Positions 38,921-52,304 are shown, counted from the stretch's first letter. The stretch is 64,000 bases of DNA from Archilochus colubris (GCA_023079485.1 CM041084.1:67489709-67553708), one strand, 5' to 3'. Notes: generated by a model from the sequence alone, not told the origin. Translations and numbers: made by a program.

Positions 38921-41900
38921 CACCTGCTAAACTAATAAAATGTACTAGACTCCTGGGAATATTCTATTTTTGTTGAAATATCAAATGAAGCCTACCTGAA
39001 TCTGTGATTTCATCTCATTGTCTCTGCACACACTGTAACCTCAGCAGTACTCAAAAGCTGTTGAGCTGCTGAAACCAGACTGAACCCTACCCTAACTCCT
39101 GCATTTCTGTGGATGAGTTTGCCCTCTGAAATCTCCAAGGTAGTTAGGAAGCTTCATCTGCAGGAAGGTTCAGGTGAGAAATTGTGGCTGTTCTATGTAA
39201 TCTCATTAAATTTTCCAGATGAGAAGAAAGTGTGTTGATCCTCCGGTTCTGCAGCAGGATTTTCAGTGCACTGTAGAGATCAGGCATGTGAAGGTCACAC
39301 ACACGCTGCTTTAGTTTTGTGGTTTTTTACCTCTGGAAACAAGAACCCCTCTCAAGAGGCACAACTGTTATTGCTGCTTACACATGCCTTGATAGAGCTG
39401 CCATTATGTAGTAAATTACTATGTTTATATATGGGTTTGGGACCTTGAACAAAAATAGAGGGTTTTCTTAATCCTGTTTGTCAGAGTTTAAGATTAAGTG
39501 TCAATGATCCACTAAAAGAAAAATTGAAAGAGGGTCTGGATGTGATCCTAGCCTGACAGAAGTACTAAACTAAAGATGAAGCTCTTCACTCTTAAAACTG
39601 AGCCAGCAATTCTCCTGGAAACCATTATGGCTAATGATAAATTCTATAGAAATCCTTAATGTATGAAAATACAGTACTCAAGACACCCATAGAGATATAA
39701 ATGAAGCCAAGCAGAATTCCTAGACGTTTCTGGCACTGCTGCACAGAGTAGTCTTTGTGGTATTGTGAATAAGAAGTATTTAACCCCTGGCAAAAGCAGT
39801 TTGCAAGTACTGTACATTTCAGAGTAGACGATGGCTTTGCAACGTGGCAAAGGGGGGAACTTTGAAATTCCACCCACTGTAACCCCAGATATTCTCCACA
39901 GCTCTGGTAGCACACCTGGGACTCTTGAAGCATCTTTTACATCATAGCCTGATGTCATTGCTGGGAACAAGCTCCTCCCAGACGTGGAGCCTGGGTTTAC
40001 AAGGTGCAGTTAGAAGAACCAGTGCAGCTGTATTAGTTGTGTATATTTTCAGGGGGAAGGGAGGTCGGTGATTAGACTGTGTAAGTTCACAGGTAACTGA
40101 GCTGAAGATCAGAGGTCAGATCATTGTCATTAGTAGTACAAGTCTGGGACAGCTGTTGTGTATGTGCAACATAATATGCATCTTTTAGAAGATAAAGAAG
40201 CTCCAAGAAAAATACAGCATATTCACCAATTCTTTTTGCCTAATGTGAAAAGGACCTCTGTACTAGTGCTCCTTCCCTTCAATGCAGCACATCAGAAGGC
40301 AGACATGAGCTAACCAGTTTATTTTCCAAGGAGAAAAATGAGAGAGGGAAAGGAGACAAGATTTTTCTTAAAGATTTTCAGTGTACAGATTTAAAAACCA
40401 GCGCTGTTTGGATGTCTCTGAGCTATTGCAGGCTGCTCAGGCTGAAGTGAAAGAAGTTTCATAAGGTTAGTTCTAGTACAGAGTGTTTTTTTATCTGACT
40501 GTTGTAGAAATGGGTCTCCTAAAAGTTAGTGTCTGTCTCAGGATTCAAATCTGTGCTTGACATGCTTGAATGACGTTTCAGAGGTGACAAGTGTGTTGAG
40601 AGCTTTTGAAGTTATTTGGATCAGCTGTAGAAATATACAAGGAAGTCTTGTTCTCAAAGCATTTGAGAAAGGTAACATGAAAAGGTACATGAATAAGTGT
40701 TCATTAAGGGTTTGCAACTGAAATTCACACATCCGTGACAGAAAATATGTTGCTTGCTCATGGCTTAAACTGTTAATGCCCTACGGTCAGCAAATGATGA
40801 AATGCAGTTTTTTTTATTGCCTTTGGAAGTGGTCACTGTGAGAAGTCACTGTGATCAGCATTATGTAGGCTTACTCCCAGCAGGAGAGGGAAATGCTTTT
40901 TCTACTTTAAAAAATTCAAGAGTTGACTTCAAAACAAGCTGTTGTACATCTAATGCTATGCAGGATTCATAATTTGGATACAACATGCTCTGTAAAAAGC
41001 CCCAGATGAATTTTCTGTGATGCCCTAAAATCTCTTCCTTTCCAAGAAAAATCTAATAGTGAACAAGGCAGGCAGGCTCTACTTAACAGTGTTGCCAGAG
41101 TGATTCTCTGTTCTAGCCTGGGAGAGGAACAGAAAGACAAAAAAGGGTTAAACTCCATGCAGACCTTTCAGCCAAGCCTGGATAACTGCTCTTCAATACA
41201 GCATATTGCCCTCACCACCACTTGTGCTGTTCCTTTGCTGTTTCTCTGCCAAATGTAGAAACAGACCCTTACTTACCGTTAGGTATTGGGGAATTTTATT
41301 CAGAAAATGGTACAATGTTCTGCCATTTGCCCCACTTTTTCCTACCCCAAATGTCAAGCTGAAAGTCTGCAAACAAAATCATATTCATAAATAAACCTTC
41401 CTCATGAAATGCCACTCCAAGCGTTCCTACTCCCCTCCAAAGAAGGCCACTCCTGTCATTCTTTAGTGGGCACTGAAATGATTTGGATGTCATGAATGAA
41501 ACTTTTCTGGTTTGCTCTCTTTTTTTTTCTGCTTCTGGGATCTTTAATCATCTGGCTCTGGTCTCACTCATCTGCATTGAATTTATTTTGTGGCTTGGAG
41601 AACTGCAGCAGTTAACGCTGAAAACCGCAAAAGCTGATAACAAATCACAAATCTTTTCAATTTAATTCTTCGAAGTGAACGCAGTGCCTCAAGAAATGCC
41701 TTAAGCAGACAGGATTTAGACACAAAGTCTGCCTGCCATACTTGGTAGGAAGCTCTACCAAGGCAGCATTCCCCTTGTTCAGCAAGGTGCTCCCTTGCAT
41801 GTTGGCTGCCCCAAGAGGACGTGGCCACAGAGCCTGGTGTGTGCCTGGCTACTGGTCTTGGCTCTGCTGGTGAGCTGCCTGCCAGCTGCTCTACCTGCCT

Positions 41901-44374
41901 GTGCCTCTTCTTCCTCTACAGAACTTGGACAGTGCCACCAGGTGTCACGACATGCCTTTGGAAAGAGCTCTGAAGGGAAAGGGAGAGCATACAGGTGGTT
42001 GTTCTAGACCCACAGGCAAACAGCAATTTGTGTATCTGTCTACTGTTCTCTCATCTGTATTACTCAGCGCTCACTTGGTCCATCTGTAACCCTGAGAAAG
42101 TCTGTCTCTCACCGTGTTGTATAATTTACACAATATTCTACATCGTTAGCTAACAAATGTATTGATGTATTATAGCATGGGTACACTTGGTCAGTACTGG
42201 ACTTCATTTATAGAGTCGTTGTCTTTTGATTACCCTAGAAATACATGCTGAAACATCCTTTAAATGATAGGATAAAGCTAAAATTAATCTTCTAGCATGT
42301 CTAAGTGTAAAGCTTGATTAGTTAGCAACCAGAGCAGTGCAAGTCAGAATGGCTTCTGAGTATTGCTATTAATTATGCATTATCATTTATTAATAATTGA
42401 TACTGCTTTTTTAGACAGACATAGAAGCTTTGAGCTATTTAAATGGGCCTAAGAAACAAGATCTCTACAATGAAGGGTTGAAGTTGGCAGGAACTGCACT
42501 TGGGGATCAGCTTGAATGTAGTCCTGCAGTTTGTTGTTTCTGATAGGGAAGCTTTTGTGGGGCAGGATGGGAGGGAAAGGGAAACACAACCACAGCTGGA
42601 AATTTCCCTTCTGTGCTCTGCTGCCTCCCTTGCTGTGCCTCACAGCAAAACTGCAAAGTTCTTCTGAGCAGGCACAGTTAATTTAGAAATAAGTCCTGGG
42701 TGCAGTAGCATCCCCCAGGTTGCTCTTTGAGGAGGAATTTTCCAGTCGGCCACAGAAAGAGTTGAGCTGGAATGTGCCAGCAAGAGGCACCATGAACTGG
42801 AGTGCTGGAGAAGGGCAGTGGGTGCCAGATGAACAGGGAAGCTCTGGGGTATGGGAAAAGGTAATGCTAGTGCTTTAGTGAATACTGAATTATGATCCCA
42901 GCTTGTTCACTTGTGTCCGTGTGAGCATTGGTTTCTTTTTCCCTAACCCTTTTGGACTGGAGGAGAGCCCCAGCCAAAATCCCATTTATGAGCACTTTCT
43001 ACTCTTACACTCTTAGGTTGGAAAGAGCCAGCATCTCAGCCCTCATGGGAGTGATGCCTCGAGAGCTCATTGCCTTCTTGGTCCATTTCTACATCTAGCG
43101 GCCAACAGATTTGCTGAGAGGCTGAGCTATGGAAAAAGCAAAATACTGTAGTAATTTGAATTTTAATGCTGAAAATGAGGTAACTCTGGAGGTGTTCCTG
43201 CTGTCTCTTTCTAATAAAAATAAAACAGTACCCAGGGAATCCCTCTCAGGCACAGAATTCAACCCCTCAAGCAGTTTCTCATGACCTTTTGTTTTGAATG
43301 GTGACTTTTACCCATGTTTTGGTTAAAGTACCATGACAGTTTAAGTTACCTGTTTCCTTTAAGAAACTTACTGTCTTTCTGAAACTATCTTAAATGCATG
43401 ACAACTCTTAAAGCCCTTGTTCCTCTTCCTTTGTAAGGCTCAATGATTTTTAACAATAGAGAATAATAGAAGAGGTCACTGAAGAACTTCACTGATCACA
43501 TATATCAAATATTCAACATCCTTTCTTCCTGGAAGGAGCTGGTTAGAGCATTCTTCCAGTTAGACTAGATAAATAATGAGGGCATTGCTTCTATTTTTCA
43601 TGAGTCAATATAATAGTGTGTCAAAAGATAAATATACTCCATATATTTTAAAAAATTACTTGTGCTACAGGGGATTTATTACTTTAATAATAATATTTAA
43701 CAGATGTATATGCTGTTTTATAATTGCATTAAATGAAATAAAAGTGCAGTGCAATGAAGGCTGTTTTGCAGGACTAGAAAAGAACTGTGCCATAAGAAGA
43801 TTTAAGGTAACAAAATTATAATGAGACATCAATTAATGCTTGTACCACTACCAGAGGGGGGACTGGAGGCAGGAAACGTGTTACAACAAACAGTTAAAGG
43901 CTTACACAGTCTTAAGTTTCAGGCAGAACCTGAATAAGGTTGTCTGGAATGCAGGTGTTATTTCTGGTTATATTATTTCATGGAGCTATGGATGCATTTT
44001 CATAACTTAACCACAGTGCCTTGTTACTCAAGTGAAAATTCCCCCTCTGTACAGAAGCATTTTATGATGCCAAAAAGGTGGTCATGCAGCCCTTCCAGTT
44101 TGTGCTATAACAACTTCAGCATATCTGCCACCCCTTCCCTCTGAGGACCACTCTGGTATCTCTTGAAGAAAAGCATCATGGATATATGGTGGTTCACAAA
44201 CATCACTGAGAATTGCTAGTATAGTGACAGTACATCTCTTGTGTTAATCCATTATAGGTAATGACTTCGGAGGTAGTCAGGTCAGAGAACAAAAAATACA
44301 AAAAAGGAAAGATAGGATGTATTTTGAATTTTTTTTTTACCTTTCTAAATTTGATTTCAGCACTGAGATGAGGA
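38921..44374. other. Unique non-coding sequence
   Basis: No recognised gene. Two overlapping minus frames at 39631-39970 (100 and 104 codons) and GC-richer + frames at 41795-42089 lack motif and splice support. A small T run lies at 44329-44338. Confidence 0.45.
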
Positions 44375-44400
44375 ATTTTTTTTATTTTTTTTTTTTTCTT
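44375..44400. repeat. T-rich run
   Basis: T8, A, then T13, ending CTT. Confidence 0.85.
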
Positions 44401-45978
44401 AAAGAAAATTAATAAGACCCCCGCAGACATTTTGCTCTAATTGGAAGCTGCAAATTACTGGGTAAGAAAATGTCTTGAACAGAATAGAGAGCTGCAATAG
44501 GGAGCCAAAACTGTGGGTGTGCCTTCCACAGAGCTAAAGAAATTAAGGAAAAAATGAGAGAGTAGATTATCTCTGGGGGATTTTCCACCAAAAACCTTTG
44601 GGAATTCAGCTACCAGCAGCTGAGAAAGAACTGATCTTCACAACAAACATACTGGAAAAAATTCTATGGCTGTATTGGAACAGCATTGCTTCATGCTGTC
44701 TGCTTCAGAGCTTGAATTCTGTAGTTTCATTTTTGGGTGGTGAAGGGTTTTGTTCACCTGATGTCCCAGAATTTGCAATTTAGAGCAGTAAGCTTCATGT
44801 TGGTGTGGTACTATGCAGTGGCTGCCTGTTCTGACCTCTGCTCTTAGGGCTGTTGATTCACTGAAGTTGCTGATAAAATCAAACAAATAAATGGGATCAG
44901 CAGAACCCATTCAAAATACAAAGCTCTTCAGAGAGGCCTTGGATTACAAGTTAGTTAAATGATAGTTCCTTCAATTATTACTATATTTTTGCTCTATTAT
45001 TTTCCTGTTTAAGATAGGTATGCTTTAAAAAAAAAAAAAAAAGATATCCAGAGTCTTTTAGATGTCATATTGCATGTCTGAGATATCAAGACAGCAATAA
45101 AGACCAATAAAAGTCTGGACTTATACTGCTTAAGAACTGAGCTTGTGGTTTGATCAGATTAGCATTATATGGGCCTTACTTTTACAACACTGACAAATAT
45201 GATTGCAGTGGCATACATCACAATTGGATTATGTCCTAGGGACCAGAACACGTTCTCCTCTATTTTTGCAGAATAGTTTGGTCCAGTCCTAGGAGTCACC
45301 AAAGGCTGGAGTAGCTTCTTTTAGTATAATGTTTTACATATGGGTCTCTCATAGGTACATATCTTGAGGCTAGGGTTGTCCTGCCATAACCAGGCTTTTA
45401 AATAAGTATTTCAAAGGTGCTGAGTTGCTTAGGGGATCCCTTGCCCTTCATGTGAACAGGGGGCACTCAGCTGAACCGATAGTGCCAGAGAAATTTTGAA
45501 ATTGTGTTCGTGTGTGTGTTTCCCTAGTGCTTTTCTAAGGCATCCGAAGTTTAAAATCTTGACTCATATTTGTTTGCTAATCTCCAAGAGCTAATTGCTT
45601 CCTTGTGGAAATCCCAGAACAAAATGTACTCCCATACACTGTCCTTGGAGAGAGGCAGAATACACATGTATCAGCATACACTTCTTTTTCTGAGGGTTTT
45701 CATTACTGATTGTTTTGTTGGATAAATTTTCTGCACTTGTAACTGCTGCAAGTGAGTGAGGAAGGTGAAGAATACAGGTGAATGAGCCTCTTGAGAATGT
45801 GGCTGCTTAATGAATGCATCAGCTGGCAATCAGGAGACATCTGTGCAGTGGCCTCTGTCACTGTGGCCGCAAACTACCCGAGTGGTTGGCCAATGATGTG
45901 GGAGAGCCCACCTCTGGGCTGGGAGGGCTATCATCACCTCCAGAATGGAATTGTCACAGGCTGACCACCTCTGGGGAA
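44401..45978. other. Unique non-coding sequence with an A16 run
   Basis: No gene recognised. Uninterrupted A16 at 45027-45042. Short frames only. Confidence 0.5.
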
Positions 45979-46018
45979 AGGTTCCTAGACCATAGTCTAG
46001 GTCTATGACCTAGAACCT
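45979..46018 (+). other. 40-nt imperfect hairpin
   Basis: The arm AGGTTCCTAGACCATAG (45979-45995) pairs with CTATGACCTAGAACCT (46003-46018) across a 7-nt loop. There are 14 base pairs, one bulged C and one two-by-two mismatch. An alternative perfect 7-bp stem, CTAGGTC-TAT-GACCTAG, occupies 45997-46013. The function, if any, is unknown. It is shorter than a typical pre-miRNA. Confidence 0.6.
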
Positions 46019-49000
46019 GGCCAGAACCTGGCTGGTGATGGTTTGAGGAGAGTCTGTCTGGAAGTGGTAAATAGGTGACAGAGAAGACAATCGGGTAATT
46101 GGCTGTGGAGAGGAGCATTTTGGAACACTTGGGAATGGTCTTGGGCATGGTTTGTCAGTGAGGCCTAAATGAACAGTGTGTGCTGAGTCCCTCTTTCAGG
46201 TGGAAACTGTACTGTATGTGACAAGAGCACTGGAACAGGAAAGCCTATTTCTAATTGCCTCTAGAGCAGACCTCCTGCTTGATCCTCATCAAGGTAGCTG
46301 TCACTGTGGCTGTAAACAAGGAAAAATTACGTTTCTTAAATGACTTTTGTTTATACTACTACTACTGCTATTACTCTTACTTAAGAGCAGTTAGAGGATC
46401 TACACAATCTGTCTGTAGCCACTACTGCTGCTCCAGGCAAGGACTATTGCAATTTCAGTGTCGTGTGTTGGGCAGGAAGCTGGTTTGACAATGTTAATTC
46501 TCAGAAGTTTGAGTACTCTTACCAATATATCAACACAAGCAAATGTTAGTAGTGGTTGTAAAATTTTGCAGCCTTAAAAAAATAATCTATACACATGCCA
46601 GTTCCATCATAGACCCCATCTGTGCATCTACTGGTTCAAAATGAAAAAAAATCCCTTGCCTAGCATGTTGATCTACTAATTATTATAAACTACATCTCAC
46701 AGTAACATCCTGTTTCAATGGTGTACAGCTGTTTCTGTCTCTCTGTGTTTCTTTCTGCTTTTTGTATATTTTCCCAGGCTTCCTTCTCAGTGTTTGTAGC
46801 CAGTGGAATAATTGATAAACTCTTCAAACACTTTATCTGAAGTCTTGATCCAAACCAGTGCACTCACTAACAATCTTTTAAATTAAATCAGAGGACATTA
46901 GATCAGTATCTAATCACAAAAGGTGAGGAGCAGTGAAACATGCTCTCTGTTTTTTTCCCTGCAAATCTGTAGACTTTATCTCGCTTTGAAGACCCATGAG
47001 GATGAAAATCTGCTTCTCAGGCTGCCCGGTGCTGTGGCATGATCAGGTGCTGTAGAAGCAGTGGTGGCTTATGGAGCTCCTGTCCCTGTCAGGGCAGGTC
47101 AGGGTTTCATAAGCTGTTGTGCTCACCAGCAAGACTTGCTCCAGCACTGCCTGCCTTTATTTCCTTTATTTATTTCCCCTTCTGCTTTCCAGGCTCCCTG
47201 TTCAGTTGGACTAACACAGTGGCCGAGGGCATCTCACCCTAAATGGGCTCAGGAAGCCAATTTGGGTTATAAGTTCTTATTTCCCACCTCTCCCCCAAAT
47301 TTCCATGCTCTTTTTTTTTTTTTAAGCTGGACTCTTCCTGGTTTTACAATTTGGCCGTGCAAAGAGCCCTGTTGGCAGTGCTGAAGAGAAGCTGCATGGA
47401 GTGAGGAGCAGGGAAGTCAGGGCAGTAAGCCAGGAACTATTTAAAGGTTTTTTTCTCCCAACCAGTCAATTGAAAAGCTGAGGAAATGGAATTAACCCAA
47501 AAGAACTGTGAGGCTCCTGCTCAGGGTTCAGCTTTTCTTCTGTGAGTATTTCCACTGAAACTGCTGCTGCTTCTGGGGACAAAGTGTGAGCACAGTCTAA
47601 CTGTATCAGTCCTTGACTGCAAGGCAGGCCCATCTGGTGATGGATCTCTTTCAAACGTAAAGTAAATTTGGACTGATTTATGCTTTTACCTAAAAATCAT
47701 GCAGTATTTCCAGAGCTGAATACTCAGTTGACTCTGAACCAAGCAGTGTTAGAGCTATGTTTATTTTAGTTGTTTGTCTTTGCAAATCAGATCAGACTGA
47801 AGGCAGAGGAAGATTTGCATGAATGATTGCAAACAAAAAACTGCTGATTTCCCCAAACTCTAGTTAATTGACCATCCACCAACTCTAGGAAGAATAGATG
47901 GAAACTATGGCCAAAAAAAACACTTTTAAAATAAAATCTTTGAAAGACCAACAAAAAACCTGCACCACAAGCCTGTAGCAATGGCTGTATTTTCGAGATC
48001 TTCAGTATTGAGAACAGGCAGCAGAGCAGGGCATTATGACCCTTGGACCTCACTTCTTCTTGTCTGAGAGCCACCCAGTTTCTGCACATGATAAACATGG
48101 CCTCTCCATCCTTGGCACTGACAGGATTTCCTGTGGGGAATCAACACCAGCAACACCAAATGCTTCCTGAGGGTTTCTCAAAGAAAGAGATTGTGTCTGA
48201 AAACTGAAATGCAAGTGACAAGCCAAAGAAAGACCTCTGCAGCAAATCATCTAGAAAAGATTGACACCCCTTTGTCTGAGGAGGAAGCTCTTTGCCTTGA
48301 GTTTCAAAGAATATCTCTGAGGAAATGCCTGTGTAGTTAATGAATCTACCCAAGGAATTCTTCTCCTGTCATATTATTACAGTTTACTTTGCAATTTCAT
48401 TGCAGTGTATAAACCAAATCCAAGATCCAGGTTCATTCTCTGTTGGTCTCTTGGCTCTTCATGTAGGAGGGATGAGGAAAGAACATACCAATGTCCTCAT
48501 GGGAACTTCTTTTTTGCAATCTGCACAATGGGGGAGATTGATCTTCTTGAAAGAAGTTGTATTTTAAAGATAGTCTTTTTGAAGATGCCTAGTCCTGAGG
48601 GATAGATTTGAAGTCTGTGTCAATGCCTGCAGAAGATGCTTAGTGTTTCACTACTGGCTAGACCTCGACGTTCATTGGCTGGCCATAATCTCCAGGATGA
48701 TGATATAGCACATGTTCCTCTTCAATTGCTGGAAGAAAGAAATAGTTTTGTGCAATGACAGTACTGAGGTTGAAACTGTTTCTAAATTCAGTGAGGAAAA
48801 TTATTACAGAAAATGTTGAGATAGTATTTTTGAAACTCCTGCTGTCACCATTTCAGGTAGGAGGACCCAAGGAGTTTGCCCTGGAAAGTGAGGCCTTTGA
48901 GGAAGCCTGTGGACTTCATCCTAGTGAATCTTATTTTCCAGGACAGATGTATTTTCATGTCTTCACTTATCTTTACATAGCACAACTTAGAGAGAACGTA

Positions 49001-49333
49001 CCTACAAATTAAAGGTATGATACCAAACATCAAAAACCATGACTACCATATGTGTTTCAATAGGAGACATTTTTCTCTCCACAGTTTTAAATCACTCCAT
49101 AGTTTCCAGCTGCAGGGGTGTTCTTGCAGTGGCTAAAAATACATTAGGATACTTTCTCTATGAAAATAACGGTATTTTCTCCCCACTGTTTCAAGACAGA
49201 CTCATATCTTCTCCCCACTCCCAGTTCTATGAGTACTTGGAGCTGTCTCAGACTTCAAAAGGAGCTTTCTTCCTCTGAATGTCTTATGGTATTTCTCTAT
49301 TGGACTTCATAGATATGGGCTTCATAGGTTCAC
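46019..49333. other. Unique non-coding sequence
   Basis: A TAC-rich trinucleotide patch lies at 46352-46374 and a T run near 47310-47324. A + frame from 48755 to 49012 crosses a TTTCAG acceptor-like site at about 48856 but has no recognised family or partner exon. No CR1 seen. Confidence 0.45.
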
Positions 49334-49900
49334 TGTGAGGTGTGCCCAGCAAGTTCTTGCCACAATAGGCAGGGATTAGAAATTAGACCTCTTAATCCTC
49401 AGTCATGAGGCAACCAAGTAACAATGTATACAAAAGAGAGAGAGGCATTACATGCTTCACCAATGTAGAGACAAGATAAACCAGGTACCTCGAATGGCCA
49501 GTGAGTGGGTGTGAGTCCACCTGTGCCTGATTAGGACAGGCCCCTATTGGGCATGAGCAAGGCCGGGGGGCCAATAAAGGTGGAACACACACCCACAGAG
49601 CGGACCTCAGCTCACTCTGGTAGGAGGCATGGAGAGGCCAGCAGCTCGTCGAGCCCCTGGAGCAAGAAAGGCTCTTCCCACTACACTTCTACCCTGGAAG
49701 CGCTGTGTGGTGGCTGGAGTCCTGGAAGAGACCAGCAGCTCGTCGAGCATCAGGAGCAAGAATGGCTCCTCCCGCAACACACCAAGGTGTCAGCTACTCA
49801 GGAAAGTAGCCACCTTACTTCACTCATCCTGTTTTTTTCTATCTCAGGCTTTTTAAAAAATCTTCCTGGTCGTTGCTTGAGTACTTGCCTTGGTTGAGGC
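49334..49900 (+). mobile_element. Possible solitary LTR-like element (uncertain)
   Basis: The block differs from its surroundings. It starts with TGTGAGGTGTGCCC, carries an AATAAA at about 49572 inside GGGGCCAATAAAGGTGGAAC, and is GC- and CpG-richer from 49555 to 49790. It also contains an internal imperfect duplication. A 5' TG, a mid-element poly(A) signal and a CpG-bearing 3' part fit a solo LTR. I could not fix a terminal CA, a target-site duplication or a second copy, and I do not recognise the family. It could instead be a transcribed exon or another repeat. No open reading frame for a retroviral protein is present. Confidence 0.3.
49638..49790 (+). repeat. Imperfect direct duplication, 94-bp spacing
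   Basis: CCAGCAGCTCGTCGAG occurs at 49638-49653 and 49732-49747. Similarity continues into GGAGCAAGAAAGGCTC versus GGAGCAAGAATGGCTC and CTTCCCACTACAC versus CCTCCCGCAACAC. The CpGs in both copies are retained. Confidence 0.85.
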
Positions 49901-50370
49901 CTCCTTTCTCAAAGGAGGACGGAGTCTCACTATGGCTGAAGCCAGAACAAATCCAGCTGGCTATCTGTCCATCCTTGTTTCCACCCTAGGCAGTTCTGGT
50001 TTTAGGCATTGGAGTGGTTCAGTGAATTGAACCTCCTAAACGTGAGTTTAGCAAAAAAGTAAAAAATTAATTTTAAGGTCCTTGTGCTACTTAATGCTGT
50101 CACGAATTAAAAGGTAGGGAAACAATCTACATAGGCAACATCTGGGTGATTCAGCACCCTGCAATATGATTACGTTCAGGTTAGACAGAGCCATAGTGAT
50201 TCTATGCTTGCTGTTGGATAGGGATTTTTCAAGAACTGTGGACAGAGAGTTTCTTTCTGAATGACAATAAAGAAGCAGAACGCTACGGAGAAGCAGCATT
50301 AAATGCCTCTGTCCTTGCCTCCATCAATGAGTTCTGTAGGAATGTGATGGAGGTCTGGTAGAGGACAAAA
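49901..50370. other. Unique non-coding sequence
   Basis: Nothing recognised apart from a short CTCCTTTCTCAAAGGAG palindrome at its left edge (49902-49918). Confidence 0.45.
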
Positions 50371-50536
50371 TCCTAGAATCTTAGAAAGCTGGGGATCGGA
50401 AGGGACCTTGGCAGATCATTGAATCCAACCCCCCTGCCAGAGCAGGGTCACCTACATGAAGTCACACAGGAACAGATCCTGGCTTTGAATGTCTCCAGGA
50501 AAGGAGACCCCACAACCTTCCTGGGCAGCCTGTTGT
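50371..50536 (-). mobile_element. CR1 3' fragment, minus orientation
   Basis: The + strand reads TCCTAGAATCTTAGAA, GGAAGGGACCTTGGCAGATC, CCAACCCCCCTGCC and CACAACCTTCCTGGGCAGCC. This is the reverse complement of a CR1 3' end with its octamer tail at 50371. The only CR1 in this part of the window in minus orientation. Confidence 0.9.
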
Positions 50537-50689
50537 GTTTGCAAAGATCAGAGCAGAAATAGCCAACCTAAAGATGCAAATTCAGATATTTTGTTTTGCT
50601 TTTGGAGAACTGAGACCACTCTGACACACTTTTCTAACTACCCTTACCAGAGGGGTCTTCATGCACAGGCTGCTGTGAGATGAACAGGC

Positions 50690-51060
50690 AGGAGAGTGGA
50701 CTCACTGACTCAGCCACAGCGACCCCGGTGCTTCCCCACCTTCGGCTGCTTTGTGTCCTCAGTGCTGCTGAGGATGCAGCGCTGCATCCTTGCAGTCACA
50801 GGCGTGTCACCTCCTGCCGTCATGAAACTGACAGGGGGCCGAGCATCCCCCCCCGCACACCCCCGCAAACCCCTCCTGCTGGGCACACAGACACGGGGCC
50901 ACCGCGGCGAGCGGGTCCCGGCAGCTGGGCAGCAGCAGTGCCCCTGCGGCTCTCGCAGCTGCTCCGCATCCCTGGCTGGGACGTCCCCTGTGCCGCGGCG
51001 GCAGATGTCAGACACGGCAATTTAGGGGACAGGGTGCCACTGCAGCCCCAGCCAGGAGGT
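50690..51060. promoter_or_regulatory. Small CpG-rich, GC-rich island
   Basis: GC content rises sharply here. About fourteen CpGs occur within 50885-51020, including CCGCGG, GCGGCTCTCGC and GCCGCGGCGG, while the rest of the window is CpG-poor. Overlapping open frames on both strands (185 codons + at 50680-51237; 101 and 85 codons minus) follow from the high GC, not from a recognised protein. It could be a CpG-island promoter, an alternative first exon or a GC-rich transposon remnant. No TATA box or known first exon is recognised. Confidence 0.45.
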
Positions 51061-52304
51061 CGTGAAAGAAAGGGCACAAAGCAAGGTCACATCTGTTCTG
51101 GAACAAAAGACATCTGTCCCAGGCCCGAGCGGCTTTTTGGCATGATTTCACAAGGACAAAGGCTCAGGTTGATTGATACAAGCCTGATACTCCATAAAAC
51201 AAGCCATAGGGTCTTAGGCTGCCCAAATGTGTGCTGACAGTGGGACGGTGCTCTGGTAGGCATGAGGTTTTATTCGTCTTTCTAAGAAGGGGAGAATGTA
51301 GCTCAGGATGTGGACCATCCTGTCGCCAGCCTTTTACCACACATCTGCCTATGTGTTAGGATCTCTTTGTGCTGTTTTTCAGATTACAGACAACAGATGT
51401 TCTGTTCAAGTAGTTTTGTGTGTGACATCCTCATAGCAAGAAAATTTCTTTTGCTTCTTTAGAAGCTGGGAAGCTGGCTTCATCTGTTGCTTTCTCCAGG
51501 TTGTTAAATTTTAGTTGTGGGCAACTTATTTATGGAAAGGCTGCAAACCACAAAAGCACATCTGCCTTCTCCATGAATGTGAACCATACAGGAGAAAACC
51601 TTTTAGAAAGGACAGACCTCTAATGTCCCTACAAAAAAGCATTCTGGAATGAAGCTGGCCATAGCAAATTCTAATTATTAACTTGTTTAGCATCTTTGCT
51701 TAAAAAAATATGATGTCTCACCTTCCTTTCTCTGCTGTCTCAGTAGTGGCTGTAATGCTTTTTAGCTGGGGGGATCACAGTAGAAAACTTCATAGCAGAG
51801 TGTGTTTGCACATTTGTGTGCAAATATAATGCAGTGAAGATTTAGGAGAACAATTATCATACAAAACTTGAACAGTCTGTCTTATTCTTTGCTAAGATTG
51901 TACTAACAAGTGACTAGATTTGGTTGTTATATGCTGAAAAACAGAAGCAAATTACCATTACATTTTTAAGACCTTGTAACTTTTTCCTTTGTATTTTTTT
52001 TTGTTTTGTTTTTGTTTTTGCCCCAGTTGCCACTGTCTCTAAAGGTTTGGGGAACAGCCAGCAAAATCATACCTGCGGCCTGCTGCGTAAGTCCACAAAA
52101 GCATGAGAACTCAGTAATACATTTAAATATTAAAAAAAAACCCCAAACTATGGAAACTTATTATATGGTACCTCTTAACAACATGCTGGTTCTGTTGTGT
52201 TATGCTTCCTGTGCTTGATAGTCTTAGATCAGAACAATGAAGAAAGATTACAAGGCTCTGGTGGGGATGGTGTACCCGCTGTTCTGCAGGTAAGAGCCTC
52301 TGAC
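51061..52304. other. Unique non-coding sequence with a T/G tract
   Basis: Contains a T/G-rich tract at 51991-52020. No gene recognised. Confidence 0.5.

Noticed and set aside
39631..39970. Two overlapping minus-strand frames of 100 and 104 codons
   Set aside because: They overlap in different frames with neither showing a family signature. Probably chance.
42990..43090. GGTTGGAAAGAGCC segment resembling a CR1 tail
   Set aside because: Neighbouring tail blocks and octamers are absent, so the match is one short word.
50680..51237. 185-codon + open frame in the GC-rich island
   Set aside because: High GC removes stops in several frames on both strands at once. The peptide is proline/arginine-rich and low-information, and no family is recognised.
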